Positions 1-8,720 of a DNA stretch of 64,000 nucleotides are shown here, in pieces. Every line of letters begins with the position of its first letter. The stretch's first letter is position 1. A program made the position numbers and the translations under genes. The DNA is from JAWCLZ01 sp038850275 (lineage in GTDB: Archaea > Halobacteriota > JAWCLZ01). The stretch lies in the NCBI GenBank assembly GCA_038850275.1, contig JAWCLZ010000007.1, positions 3,994-67,993 of the forward strand, written 5' to 3'. The notes beneath the pieces were generated by a model. That model had not been told where the DNA came from and did no database searches. It saw nothing but the letters and a program-made list of their open reading frames with translations.

Positions 1-18
1 TGCTGGAGGTTGGGTCCT

Positions 19-438
19 GTGAAAAAAGAGGCCGTTTTCGTGCTAGATGAGAAAGATGAAGAGTTTGCACAAACACTCATGAATATAGGACTGAAGAGGA
101 ATGTTGCAAGGACGCTCATCTATCTAGCGAATGCGGGAGAAACAGTGTCTCGGGATATAGAATTAGGCGCAGATCTGAGACAGCCCGAAGTAAGCATTGC
201 GATGCGCGAACTCAGAGAGGAGGGCTGGATCGAGGAGAGGGAGATAAAGAAAGAAGGTAAGGGCAGGCCTTTGAAGTGCTATAAACTCGCGGTGCCTTTG
301 AAGGATATAATAAATTATTTTGAACAAAAGAAGCAGAAAGAAGCAGAGCAGGATTTAAAGAACATTCAGAGACTTAGAAATCTGAGCAAGGCATTGGAGA
401 AAGCAGAGAAAGAGAAAATCGAGAAACCTGAGAAATAA
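19..438 (+). CDS. Winged-helix transcriptional regulator (archaeal ArsR/TrmB-like)
   Basis: A 139-residue protein. Residues about 15-95 read as a winged helix: helical segments around NVARTLIYLANAG, a recognition helix around RQPEVSIAMRELREEGW, and a basic wing (EREIKKEGKGRPLKCYKL). The C-terminal third is a Lys/Glu-rich helix that may form a coiled coil, typical of a dimeric regulator. I place the start at GTG 19 because GGAGGT at 5-10 lies 8-9 nt upstream; a TTG at 10 would overlap that ribosome site. It is tail-to-tail with rpiA. The family is known in euryarchaea as small ArsR-like repressors, but the target is unknown and no operator is visible. Confidence 0.75.
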   Translation: MKKEAVFVLDEKDEEFAQTLMNIGLKRNVARTLIYLANAGETVSRDIELGADLRQPEVSIAMRELREEGWIEEREIKKEGKGRPLKCYKLAVPLKDIINYFEQKKQKEAEQDLKNIQRLRNLSKALEKAEKEKIEKPEK

Positions 439-442
439 AATA

Positions 443-1132
443 TTATTTAAGCTGCACCACTTTTCCATCTCTGCCCACATAAACTTCTTTATCCATAGTG
501 AAAAGACCGTTTTCTATGATACCCGCGATTTGATTAAGCTTAGATTCTAGTTTCTTTGCATCGCGTATTTCGCCAAAGTCTGCATCAATTATAAAATTGC
601 CATTATCAGTAATTACAGGCCCAGCTTTCGAGCTTGCTGCCGCGATTCTCAAGCTCGGCTTGCCACCTATTTTGGAGATCTGCTTCTCAACAAATACTCG
701 AGCAAAGGGAATTACCTCAAGTGGAACTGCTCTATTTAATACTTTTACAACTTTGCTCTCATCCACAATTACAATAAACCTCTTAGAGGATAGCGCTATA
801 ATTTTTTCCTTGGTATGTGCAGCTCCCCCGCCCTTAATTAGCTGCAATTTGCGATCCACTTGATCTGCACTATCTATTGTTAAATCCAAGGTTGAATGCT
901 CTGCTAGCGTGGTAATTGGGATTCCTACACTAGCTGCAAGGATCTCAGTTTGATATGAAGTTGCAACTCCGAGCACTCTTATCTTCTCCTCCTTGATTCT
1001 CTCCCCAATCTTTTTAATTGCATAAGCAGTGGTAGAGCCAGTTCCTAGACCAATTACCATTCCCTCTTCCACTAGTTGGGCAGCAAATTCCCCCACAGCT
1101 TTTTTATCAAGCTCTCGCTTTTGATCTATCAT
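443..1132 (-). CDS. rpiA: Ribose-5-phosphate isomerase A
   Basis: Interconverts ribose 5-phosphate and ribulose 5-phosphate in the cytosol. In archaea this gives ribose for nucleotides, usually with the ribulose monophosphate route in place of an oxidative pentose pathway. The 229 residues match family length. Visible motifs: the phosphate loop GLGTGSTT (28-35), DSAD (87-90), and KGGGAAHTKEK (100-110), whose Glu109 is the expected catalytic base. The gene converges on the wHTH gene with 4 nt between stops. Upstream lies mtnP in the same direction, 64 nt away, so the two may be co-transcribed. Assignment is firm. Confidence 0.95.
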   Translation of the reverse strand: MIDQKRELDKKAVGEFAAQLVEEGMVIGLGTGSTTAYAIKKIGERIKEEKIRVLGVATSYQTEILAASVGIPITTLAEHSTLDLTIDSADQVDRKLQLIKGGGAAHTKEKIIALSSKRFIVIVDESKVVKVLNRAVPLEVIPFARVFVEKQISKIGGKPSLRIAAASSKAGPVITDNGNFIIDADFGEIRDAKKLESKLNQIAGIIENGLFTMDKEVYVGRDGKVVQLK

Positions 1133-1196
1133 TTAAATCAAATCCTGAATTAATAGACTAGCAATTGCTTTTTAATTTTTAATTTAATTCTAATTT

Positions 1197-2051
1197 TTAT
1201 TTAATATATTTCTTGAGTAAAGGCTCTAGCATAACTTTATGGTCCCGCGTAATTTTTTCAATTGATGTTACAATGGCGCCTTCAAGTGCTCTTTGGCAGT
1301 TGCATTTACTCTCCTTTGGGATAGCTGGGATTCCTGCTTTCAAAATTTCTAGAACCGCTTGTTCATTTTTTTTCATATTCTCAAGAATTATCTCTACATT
1401 TACCTCCTGTTCATACCATACATCGTAATCAGTGACTGTTGCAATCATTGCATAGCACATCTCAGCCTCTCTCGCTAGTTTTGCTTCTGGAAGAGCTGTC
1501 ATTCCAACTACGTCGAAGCCAAGCTGGCGGTAAACTCTAGATTCAGCGCGTGTTGAAAATTGTGGGCCCTCTATGCAGACATAGGTTCCTTTATTATGCA
1601 CTCGAAACTTCTTTTTTACCGCTACTTCAGATAACACTCTAGATAACTCGGGGCAAAATGGATCAGCAAAACTGACGTGTGCAACTATTCCATTTGAGAA
1701 AAAAGTTGAAGGTCTAGTCTTGGTTCTATCAAATATTTGGTCTGGGAAAACTATATCCAAGGGTTTAATTTCTTCCCTCAAGCTTCCAACTGCGGAAACT
1801 GAAATTATTCTATTAACGCCTAGTTTTTTGAAAGCAAATATATTTGCTCTGGAATTTATCTCACTCGGGGAGAAGCGATGCCCAGTGCCATGGCGCGGGA
1901 TAAATGCTACTTCTCGACCGCTGATGACGCCTAAAGTAATCACATCACTGGGCTTGCCGAAAGGAGTATCTATTTCGACTTTCTTAACTTCTTTAATTAT
2001 CTCTGCGCGATAAAGCCCAGATCCGCCTATTATCCCAATTTCTGCCTTNNN
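1197..2051 (-). CDS. mtnP: S-methyl-5'-thioadenosine phosphorylase, start lost in assembly gap
   Basis: Phosphorolysis of methylthioadenosine from polyamine and SAM metabolism, giving adenine and methylthioribose 1-phosphate. Reading upstream of the first internal start (GTG at 1943), the frame stays open to 2048 and gives KAEIGIIGGSGLYRAEI, the family's N-terminal glycine-rich phosphate loop. The true start must therefore be in, or just beyond, the N run at 2049-2058. Other motifs: RHGTGHRFSPSEIN, CIEGPQFSTRAES and GMTALPEAKLAREAE. A methylthioinosine phosphorylase is the main alternative; these cannot be told apart reliably here. SAM synthetase (48.4-49.6 kb) is the upstream end of the same methyl cycle. 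Confidence 0.9.
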   Translation of the reverse strand, partial: XKAEIGIIGGSGLYRAEIIKEVKKVEIDTPFGKPSDVITLGVISGREVAFIPRHGTGHRFSPSEINSRANIFAFKKLGVNRIISVSAVGSLREEIKPLDIVFPDQIFDRTKTRPSTFFSNGIVAHVSFADPFCPELSRVLSEVAVKKKFRVHNKGTYVCIEGPQFSTRAESRVYRQLGFDVVGMTALPEAKLAREAEMCYAMIATVTDYDVWYEQEVNVEIILENMKKNEQAVLEILKAGIPAIPKESKCNCQRALEGAIVTSIEKITRDHKVMLEPLLKKYIK

Positions 2052-2058
2052 NNNNNNN
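2049..2058. other. Assembly gap (10 N) at the mtnP start
   Basis: Ten Ns sit exactly where the mtnP start codon should be and just before the tfx promoter. The run may be a nominal gap size. mtnP and tfx are divergent, so any shared promoter DNA between them may be missing. Confidence 0.95.
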
Positions 2059-2076
2059 ATTTTACTTCGACTAATT

Positions 2077-2084
2077 ATTTATAT
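2077..2084 (+). promoter_or_regulatory. TATA-like box for tfx
   Basis: The sequence ATTTATAT is centred about 30 nt before the ATG at 2111. This fits an archaeal TBP site with transcription starting only a few nt before the ATG. No clear BRE can be read because the N gap is close upstream. Confidence 0.5.
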
Positions 2085-2110
2085 CTCTTTGAGTGAATTT
2101 TTTCTACGAA

Positions 2111-2521
2111 ATGAAGACAACACGTTCTTTTTTAACTGAGGAGCAGAAGAAGGTGCTGAAACTTAGAGATGAAGGATATACACAGAGAGAGATCGCTCAA
2201 ATGCTCGGTACAAGCAGAGCTAATATAAGTATCATTGAAAAGAGAGCGAGGCTCAATTTGGAGAAAGCTAAAGCAACGATTAAAGAATATAGCATTTTGC
2301 TTGCCCCTGTTAGGGTGAAGATCAAAAAAGGGATGGATGTGATAAATGTACCAAAGCTTATTTTCAAGCACGCTGACAAGCGAGGGATAAAAGTAAGGCT
2401 TAATTCCCTTGATTTAATTGCTAGGATTAATGCTGAAAAGAAAGATAAAATCGAGAATCGCATAATCTTGGAGGACTTCGAGGTTTACATTGCAAAGAAT
2501 GGAGATGTTATCTTCGCTTGA
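2111..2521 (+). CDS. tfx: Tfx-family DNA-binding protein
   Basis: A 136-residue archaeal regulator. The N-terminal HTH (residues about 8-45: LTEEQKKVLKLRDEGYTQREIAQMLG then TSRANISIIEKRA) resembles sigma-70 region 4/LuxR-like helices. It is followed by the Tfx C-terminal domain (about 55-136). The founding member, from Methanothermobacter, binds the promoter of the tungsten/molybdenum formylmethanofuran dehydrogenase operon (family knowledge). The WtpABC tungstate transporter lies 0.6 kb downstream, so a metal-related role is conceivable but inferred. ATG 2111 is preferred over GTG 2093, which would lie upstream of the predicted transcript start. Confidence 0.85.
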   Translation: MKTTRSFLTEEQKKVLKLRDEGYTQREIAQMLGTSRANISIIEKRARLNLEKAKATIKEYSILLAPVRVKIKKGMDVINVPKLIFKHADKRGIKVRLNSLDLIARINAEKKDKIENRIILEDFEVYIAKNGDVIFA

Positions 2522-2531
2522 GGTGGAAGAA

Positions 2532-2699
2532 ATGAAAGTTGAAATTAAAGTCGATGGAGTGAAAATTCCTGCGAATAAATTTGTCCAAGAAATCTTCGCG
2601 GGCATGCTAGAGGGAGTTATTTGCAAGCTGAAAAAAGTGGAGCCGAATTGGAGGAGATTGGAGATATTGGTGGAGAAGGAAGATGAAGGAAGCGATTAA
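2532..2699 (+). CDS. Small conserved archaeal protein (55 aa)
   Basis: Begins MKVEIKVDGVKIPANKFV at ATG 2532, preceded by AGGTGG (2521-2526). It is an alternating hydrophobic beta-strand start followed by an amphipathic helix (VQEIFAGMLEGVICKLK) and a strand (RRLEILVE). Short proteins of this pattern are common next to housekeeping genes in methanogens and Archaeoglobus, but no function is known to me. Its last 17 nt overlap the ridA start, indicating translational coupling, and it begins 10 nt after the tfx stop. The three genes form one operon. Confidence 0.65.
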   Translation: MKVEIKVDGVKIPANKFVQEIFAGMLEGVICKLKKVEPNWRRLEILVEKEDEGSD

Positions 2700-3078
2700 A
2701 AGTGATAAGCTAGCTAAAGTGATCGGCCCATATTCCCCTGCAATTAAGACAGAGAATTTGATTTTTATATCTGGTCAAATCCCTATTTCTATGGATGGCA
2801 CCTTGGTTAAGGGGGATATCAAGCAGCAAACAAAGCAGGTGCTTGAGAATATCAAAGCTATTCTTGAGGCAGCTAGGGGATCCCTTGAGGATGTTGTTAA
2901 AACCACGGTTTTCCTTAAGCATCTTGAAGATTTTGCAGCTATGAATGAAGTTTACGCTGAGTATTTCAAAGAACCATTTCCTGCGCGTTCAACAGTTGAA
3001 GTTTCAAAGCTGCCTAGAGACGTTGATATTGAAATAGAAGCTATTGCAGTGATCAAAAATAAATGTAAACAAGATTGA
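2683..3078 (+). CDS. ridA: RidA family enamine/imine deaminase
   Basis: Hydrolyses reactive enamine/imine intermediates released by PLP enzymes such as threonine dehydratase; acts as a cytosolic trimer. The 131-residue length is standard. Signature segments are present: KVIGPYSPAIK near residue 11, FISGQIP (28-34), and PARSTVEVSKLPRDVDIEIEAIA, which carries the arginine that binds the substrate carboxylate. The start ATG lies inside the end of the preceding small gene. Assignment is firm; the physiological substrate is not defined by sequence. Confidence 0.92.
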   Translation: MKEAIKSDKLAKVIGPYSPAIKTENLIFISGQIPISMDGTLVKGDIKQQTKQVLENIKAILEAARGSLEDVVKTTVFLKHLEDFAAMNEVYAEYFKEPFPARSTVEVSKLPRDVDIEIEAIAVIKNKCKQD

Positions 3079-3121
3079 TTTCGAAATATTCATATATGTA
3101 ATTAAATATGGTTAACAAAGA

Positions 3122-4081
3122 ATGAGGTTAATTGAATTAACTGCTTTAATCATCGCATTTTCAATATTTACAGCTTCTTGCTTGCAATCCAAGGAAGAGG
3201 TTACCTTAACCATTTTCCACGCTGGCAGCCTTTCAAAGCCAATAGAAGAACTCGCGAAGGCATATACTGCTAAATACCCTAAAGTTAAAATATTAAGAGA
3301 GGGAGCAGGGAGCTTGGAGACAATAAGAAAAATAACAGAACTCAAGCGAGAAGCAGATATCATCGCAGTTGCGGATTATGAATTAATTCCGAAGATGCTT
3401 GTCCCTGAATATGCTGAATGGGCTATCAAATTTGCAAGAAATCGAATGGTAATAGCCTATACCAATAAAAGCAAATACAGCCAAGAGATCGATCAAGATA
3501 ACTGGTATTACATACTAGCAAGAAAAGACGTTGAAATAGGAAGATCAAATCCAGAAACCGATCCATGTGGCTATAGAACGCTTATCCTGCTCAGCTTAGC
3601 TGAGAAATATTATGGAAGGGAGCTAAAGGAAGATATCTTGGAAAACTCCCCACCTAGGAATATGAGATATACAGAAGTGGATCTTGTATCAACTCTTCAA
3701 TTGGGTGAAATCGATTATCTTTTCATATATGAATCAAATGCGGTGCAATATGGCCTTAAATATATCAAACTCCCTGCGGAGATAGATTTAAGCAGTGAGG
3801 AGCATGCAGCTTTTTATTCAACTGAAAAAATTAATGTAAAGAGAGGCAGCGAAATTATAACACTAACAGGCAAGCCAATTATTTATGGTATCACCGTTCC
3901 AAAGAATTCATTAAATTCAAAGGTAGCCATTGATTTTCTGAGGTTCCTATTAAGCAGCGAGGGCAGAGGAATTCTCCAGAAAAATGGTATGCAGTGTTTA
4001 GCAATTGCAAGCGATGTTAATAAAATTCCATTAGAATTAAAGCCATATATAGGAGTTGAAAGTGACAACTATGAAGATTGA
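3122..4081 (+). CDS. wtpA: Tungstate/molybdate-binding lipoprotein of the Wtp ABC transporter
   Basis: Extracytoplasmic oxyanion receptor. The signal peptide ends in a lipobox-like FTASC, so Cys20 is probably the lipidated residue. The mature part contains HAGSLSKPIEEL, which binds the oxyanion, plus Asp147 (in NPETDPCGYR) and Glu204 (in FIYESNAVQ). These two acidic residues correspond to those giving octahedral metal coordination in archaeal ModA/WtpA proteins (family knowledge). It overlaps wtpB by 11 nt. Tungstate is favoured over molybdate because a tungsten-type aldehyde oxidoreductase is encoded at 56.5 kb, but sequence alone does not decide. Confidence 0.9.
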   Translation: MRLIELTALIIAFSIFTASCLQSKEEVTLTIFHAGSLSKPIEELAKAYTAKYPKVKILREGAGSLETIRKITELKREADIIAVADYELIPKMLVPEYAEWAIKFARNRMVIAYTNKSKYSQEIDQDNWYYILARKDVEIGRSNPETDPCGYRTLILLSLAEKYYGRELKEDILENSPPRNMRYTEVDLVSTLQLGEIDYLFIYESNAVQYGLKYIKLPAEIDLSSEEHAAFYSTEKINVKRGSEIITLTGKPIIYGITVPKNSLNSKVAIDFLRFLLSSEGRGILQKNGMQCLAIASDVNKIPLELKPYIGVESDNYED

Positions 4082-4850
4082 AAAAACCTTTATAATATTC
4101 TCCGCGATGGGAATCCTAATGTTAATGTTAGTTGTACTTCCGATTTTTAATTTGATTTTCGCTCAATCCCTCTCAGATATATATGATGCAATTGGCGATG
4201 AAAGCGTACACTCTGCTATATTCTTGAGCATTGCAAGCGCTGCTATCGCAGCTATGATTGCTTGTATTTCAGGAGTGCCTCTTGCATTCATATTAGCGAG
4301 GAAGAAATTCAAAGGGAAGCAATTGATAGAGGGAATCATTGATCTTCCAATGGCAGTGCCACATACAGTTGCGGGAATAGCATTGCTATCAATCTTCGGG
4401 AGGCGTGGATTGATAGGCGCTGCTCTTGAGCCATTTGGACTGCGCTTCTACAGCACTACAGCTGGCATAGTAATAGCGATGCTCTTCGTGAGCTCGCCTT
4501 TCTTGGTAAACGCAGCTAGAGAGGGCTTTGAATCAATAGACCCAAGGATTGAAAAAGCAGCTAGAACGCTTGGAGCCTCGCAATTCGAAGTATTCAGAAG
4601 GATCTCCCTTCCCCTAGCTGCTAGAAGTATATTAACTGGAGGAGTATTAGCTTGGGCGCGTGGTATAAGTGAATTTGGGGCAATCGCGATACTCGCATAT
4701 CATCCCATGACTGCTCCAGTTTTGATTTATGAGCGCTTCTTAACCTCTGGCTTTGAGCAGTCATCTTCAATTGCAGTTGTATTGCTCGTGATCTGCCTAT
4801 CGATCTTCGCAATGTTGAGATACATCTCACAGAGAAGTGAGATTAGATGA
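4071..4850 (+). CDS. wtpB: Tungstate ABC transporter permease
   Basis: 259 residues with about six hydrophobic helices (the first near residues 6-28, the last near 230-250). The EAA loop for docking the ATPase reads EKAARTLGASQFEVFRRISLP in the C-terminal half. ATG 4071 is preferred over TTG 4056, as it gives a short charged N-terminus before helix 1. The gene overlaps both neighbours (11 nt with wtpA, and an ATGA junction with wtpC), a classic coupled transporter operon. Confidence 0.92.
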   Translation: MKIEKTFIIFSAMGILMLMLVVLPIFNLIFAQSLSDIYDAIGDESVHSAIFLSIASAAIAAMIACISGVPLAFILARKKFKGKQLIEGIIDLPMAVPHTVAGIALLSIFGRRGLIGAALEPFGLRFYSTTAGIVIAMLFVSSPFLVNAAREGFESIDPRIEKAARTLGASQFEVFRRISLPLAARSILTGGVLAWARGISEFGAIAILAYHPMTAPVLIYERFLTSGFEQSSSIAVVLLVICLSIFAMLRYISQRSEIR

Positions 4851-5911
4851 TACGCATTGAAAATTTAGAAGGAAGCTATGAGTCATTTAAATTGTTTAAT
4901 ATATCATTCGAAATTCAAAAAGGAGAAATATTCGCAATCTTGGGCCCAACTGGCGCTGGTAAAACAATGCTACTTGAAGCAATTGCTGGAATACTACAGA
5001 TAAAGAAGGGTAGAATTTTGCTTGATGAAAAGGAACTTACAAAATTACCCCCTGAGAAACGCGGTATTGGAATGGTGTTTCAAGACTGTGCTCTTTTTCC
5101 ACATCTCAGCGTGCGTGAGAACATCGCATTTGGCTTGGAATATAGAAAACTTGAGAAAAGCGAAGTTGAAGGTCGCGTTCAAGAAATAGCTCAGCTATTG
5201 AATATCTCGCACTTACTAGGGAGAATGCCATCCTCGCTAAGTGGAGGTGAGAAGCAAAGAGTTGCTCTCGCAAGAGCGCTCGTAATTCAACCTGAAATTC
5301 TATTGCTTGATGAACCGCTCAGCGCTCTAGATGCGCGCACTAGAGAGGAATTGAAAATGGAGATCAAAGGAATTGTGAAGAAACTAAATATTCCAACTTT
5401 ATATGTCACGCATGACCAGCAAGAAGCTTTTGCCATTGCAGATAGAATCGCTATTATGAATCAAGGTAAAATTTTGCAGATTGGCAAGCGGGAGGAAATT
5501 TTTTATTCCCCAAGTAGTGAATTTGTAGCTAGATTCCTCGGAATAAAGAATGTTTTTGAAGGAGTGGTAATTTCAAACTCAAATGGTCTAGCGCGTATTA
5601 AAGTTAAAGATAAAGAAGTTGAGGCAATTTGCAATTATGGAGAAAACGAGAGAGTTAAGATCTGCATCAGACCTGAGAATGTGGTAATTGCTCTTGACTT
5701 TGGTTTATCGAGTACAAGAAACAAATTTGAGGGCAAAATAACGAATATAGAGCTACTGGGCGCGACTGCGCGAGTAGTAGTTGACATTGATTCAAATTTC
5801 GAACTTGAAGCATTGCTAACAAGGAGATCCGTCTATGATTTAGGTCTAGCAAAGGGTAAAATTGTGAATGTTTCTTTTAAGGCCACGAATGTGCACGTAA
5901 TTAAAGAGTAG
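4847..5911 (+). CDS. wtpC: Tungstate ABC transporter ATPase
   Basis: 354 residues. The nucleotide-binding domain fills the first 230: Walker A GPTGAGKT, Q-loop VFQDCALFPH, signature SLSGGEKQRVALARAL, Walker B ILLLDEPLSALD and H-loop VTHDQQEA. The last 120 residues form a TOBE-type regulatory domain, which in ModC-like proteins can bind the oxyanion and shut the pump. This allows feedback control at protein level. It is the last gene of wtpABC. Confidence 0.93.
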   Translation: MIRIENLEGSYESFKLFNISFEIQKGEIFAILGPTGAGKTMLLEAIAGILQIKKGRILLDEKELTKLPPEKRGIGMVFQDCALFPHLSVRENIAFGLEYRKLEKSEVEGRVQEIAQLLNISHLLGRMPSSLSGGEKQRVALARALVIQPEILLLDEPLSALDARTREELKMEIKGIVKKLNIPTLYVTHDQQEAFAIADRIAIMNQGKILQIGKREEIFYSPSSEFVARFLGIKNVFEGVVISNSNGLARIKVKDKEVEAICNYGENERVKICIRPENVVIALDFGLSSTRNKFEGKITNIELLGATARVVVDIDSNFELEALLTRRSVYDLGLAKGKIVNVSFKATNVHVIKE

Positions 5912-5983
5912 CTACTACAAATCAATCGCCAAAAAAATTAAATATACAAAGCAGCGCTTCTTCAAACTTGCGGGTGAACAAAA

Positions 5984-7483
5984 TTGAATGATCAACATGA
6001 ATATAATATAGATATACTTCGCCGAGGGCGATTTAAAGCAGATGCTCCGGAAATTGTTAAACAATTCACTGCCTCTATAAAGGCTGATGAATGGATTTTT
6101 CAAGCTGATATAATGGTGGATAAAGCACACGTGATAATGCTTAGAAAATGTGGAATAATCACCGAGCTTGAATGTGCAAAGATCTTGGAAGCATTGAGTA
6201 AAATTGAGCGCTTAGGTGTTGATGCTCTAGACCTATCGAAATACGATGATGTGCATATTGCAATTGAATCCAACTTGATTAAGGAAATTGGAGAAGAAAT
6301 AGGTGGAAAAATGCACGTAGCGCGCTCTCGTAATGATGAAGTTGCAGCTTGCATTAGAATAGCTCTTCGAGAGGAGATGCTGAGATTGATGCTTGGCCTT
6401 TTGAATTTGCGAGAGGTTTTGCTAAAGAAAGCTGAGCAGCACATCTACACACTCATGCCTGGTTTCACTCATCTTCAACATGCTCAGCCCACTACTCTTG
6501 CGCATCACCTTTTGGCTCACGTCGATGCAATTAAGCGAGATTTTGACCGCATAGTTCAAGCTTACTCACGCGTTAATTTAAATCCATTGGGCAGTGCTGC
6601 TCTTGCTTCAACAGGGTTTGACATCGACCGCGAGTTAACATCTAAGCTACTGGGGTTTGATGGATTGATAGAGAACTCCATGGATGCTGTTTCAACGCGT
6701 GATTTTGCAATAGAAGTGCTTGGTGCAATTGCAAATCTCATGGTTAACCTGAGCCGCATTTGCGAGGAGCTTATAATATGGAGTACGCTTGAATTTGGCT
6801 ATATTGAATTAAGCGAGGAATATGCTTCCACTAGTTCAATAATGCCTCAGAAGAAAAATCCAGATGTACTTGAACTCGTGAGGGCTAAAACTGGTACAGT
6901 AGCTGGTTGTTTGCTAGCTGCAATTGCAATCTGCAAGGCACTGCCTATGAGCTACAATCGCGACCTGCAAGAAGTAACCCCCCATCTCTTAACTGCTTTA
7001 AATATAGCTCAAGCTTCTTTAAAGATCTGCAGCGGTGCAATTGAAACTATGAAGGTGAATATTGAGAGAATGCAGGATATGACTGCACTTGGCTTTATCA
7101 CTGCTACTGAGCTAGCTGATACAATTGTACGCGCTTGCAAGATACCATTTCGAACGGCCCATCAAATAGTAGGCATAGTTGCGAGGGAAAAAGGTGAAAT
7201 TACGCTTGAGAAATTGAATGAAGCTGCAGTTAAAGTAATTGGGAGAGAGCTCAGTACAATTGGATTGACGGAAGAGCTTTTGAAGAGAGCTTTGGATGTT
7301 AAGCAGAATGTGGAGATTAGAAAAACCATAGGTGGGCCATCTCCAAAAGAGGTAATGCGGATGATTTCAATTAGGAAGAATCTATTGAGCCTTGATGATA
7401 ACTTAGCTAGAGATAAAATCAAGAGAATTGAAAGAGCGAGGCTAGAACTAGAGCGAGCGATAGGTGAGGCATATGAATGCTAG
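5984..7483 (+). CDS. argH: Argininosuccinate lyase
   Basis: Last step of arginine synthesis: argininosuccinate to arginine plus fumarate. The 499 residues include the superfamily signature SSIMPQKKNPDV, the flexible catalytic loop, and earlier conserved blocks MHVARSRNDEVA and TPGFTHLQHAQPTT-like (MPGFTHLQHAQPTTLAHH). The start is TTG 5984; GGGTGA about 10 nt upstream supports it and no ATG occurs before the conserved region. It overlaps gatD by 11 nt, heading a coupled operon with gatD and gatE. No other arg genes lie in the window. Confidence 0.93.
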   Translation: MNDQHEYNIDILRRGRFKADAPEIVKQFTASIKADEWIFQADIMVDKAHVIMLRKCGIITELECAKILEALSKIERLGVDALDLSKYDDVHIAIESNLIKEIGEEIGGKMHVARSRNDEVAACIRIALREEMLRLMLGLLNLREVLLKKAEQHIYTLMPGFTHLQHAQPTTLAHHLLAHVDAIKRDFDRIVQAYSRVNLNPLGSAALASTGFDIDRELTSKLLGFDGLIENSMDAVSTRDFAIEVLGAIANLMVNLSRICEELIIWSTLEFGYIELSEEYASTSSIMPQKKNPDVLELVRAKTGTVAGCLLAAIAICKALPMSYNRDLQEVTPHLLTALNIAQASLKICSGAIETMKVNIERMQDMTALGFITATELADTIVRACKIPFRTAHQIVGIVAREKGEITLEKLNEAAVKVIGRELSTIGLTEELLKRALDVKQNVEIRKTIGGPSPKEVMRMISIRKNLLSLDDNLARDKIKRIERARLELERAIGEAYEC

Positions 7484-8720
7484 AACAGGCGATTGGGTTA
7501 GAGTTGAGAAAAAAGGTAGAATATACAGTGGCATTTTAATGCCATCAAGTGGGGACTACATCGTTATTAAACTCGATAATGGCTATAACATTGGAGTAAA
7601 GCTAGATAGCGATGTCAAAATTGAAGTGATAAAGCAAGGGGCAATGGAACAACGCGGAGGTATGGCTTTTCCAAAGCAAAATCCAACTCTACCTAGAATT
7701 TCAATCATTTCAACAGGCGGCACAATTGCAAGTAGAGTGGATTATCGCACCGGAGCTGTTTCCCCTCAATTTGATGCAGAGGATATCCTCAGCGCTATTC
7801 CCGAGTTAGCTGAAATTGCAAACTTCGATACAACTGTGCTTTGCAGCATATTCAGTGAAAATATGACGCCTGATATCTGGATCGATCTTGCTAGAGCAGT
7901 TGCGAGAAAAATCGAAGATGGGGCAAGCGGGATTTTGATCACCCATGGCACTGATACAATGGCTTATACAGCTGCAGCTCTCTCATTTATGGTTCAAACG
8001 CCTATACCTATTGTGCTAACAGGTTCTCAGAGATCAGCTGATAGGCCCAGTAGTGACAATGCAATAAATGCAGTATGCGCAGCAACTGTGGCAGCGAGTG
8101 ACATCGCAGAGGTTGTAGTGGTGATGCATGGTACAACAAGCGATAATTTCTGCTATATTCACCGAGGTACAAAAGTGAGAAAAATGCATACCTCAAGGCG
8201 GGATGCCTTCAAATCAATTAATGATTTACCCTTGGGAATCGTTGAATATCCCTCTCGCAGAATTATAATGAAGCAGAGATATGTGAAGCGTGGTGAGAGG
8301 CAATTGCTATTGAGAGATAAACTGGAACAAAAATGCGCCTTAATTAAATTCCACCCTGGAATGAATGTCGATGTATTACGATATTTCATTGAAAATGGAT
8401 ATAAAGGAATAGTTTTAGAGGGCACTGGCATGGGACACGTGCATTCAAGCTGGATTGATTATTTGAAGAAAGTTGAAATCCCAATTGTGATGACTTCCCA
8501 ATGTCTCTATGGTAGAGTATGTGATCGCGTGTATGACACAGGTAGAGATCTACTTAAAGCAGGTATAATAGAGGGCGAAGATATGCTTCCAGAAGTAGCA
8601 CTGGTGAAGCTAATGTGGGCACTGGGTCAGACCTCAGATAGGGAAGAAGTAAAAAGGATCATGCAGATGAATATCGCTGGTGAAATAACGGAGAGCAGTA
8701 AACATGAAGTTGGATTTTGA
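7473..8720 (+). CDS. gatD: Glu-tRNA(Gln) amidotransferase subunit D (asparaginase-like)
   Basis: Releases ammonia from an amide donor for the archaeal GatDE complex that converts Glu-tRNA(Gln) to Gln-tRNA(Gln). The N-terminal 70 residues form a small beta-barrel (NARTGDWVRVEKKGRIYSGI). The L-asparaginase domain follows with ISTGGTIASRVDY (first catalytic Thr) and THGTDTMAYTA (second Thr-Asp pair). ATG 7473 follows GGTGA by 5 nt and is preferred over GTG 7464. The gene overlaps argH upstream and gatE downstream by 17 nt, which matches stoichiometric synthesis of the two subunits. Confidence 0.95.
   Translation: MNARTGDWVRVEKKGRIYSGILMPSSGDYIVIKLDNGYNIGVKLDSDVKIEVIKQGAMEQRGGMAFPKQNPTLPRISIISTGGTIASRVDYRTGAVSPQFDAEDILSAIPELAEIANFDTTVLCSIFSENMTPDIWIDLARAVARKIEDGASGILITHGTDTMAYTAAALSFMVQTPIPIVLTGSQRSADRPSSDNAINAVCAATVAASDIAEVVVVMHGTTSDNFCYIHRGTKVRKMHTSRRDAFKSINDLPLGIVEYPSRRIIMKQRYVKRGERQLLLRDKLEQKCALIKFHPGMNVDVLRYFIENGYKGIVLEGTGMGHVHSSWIDYLKKVEIPIVMTSQCLYGRVCDRVYDTGRDLLKAGIIEGEDMLPEVALVKLMWALGQTSDREEVKRIMQMNIAGEITESSKHEVGF

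Noticed and set aside
6100..6444. Frame opposite argH
   Set aside because: Antisense to the lyase core; Ser/Ile-rich shadow composition.
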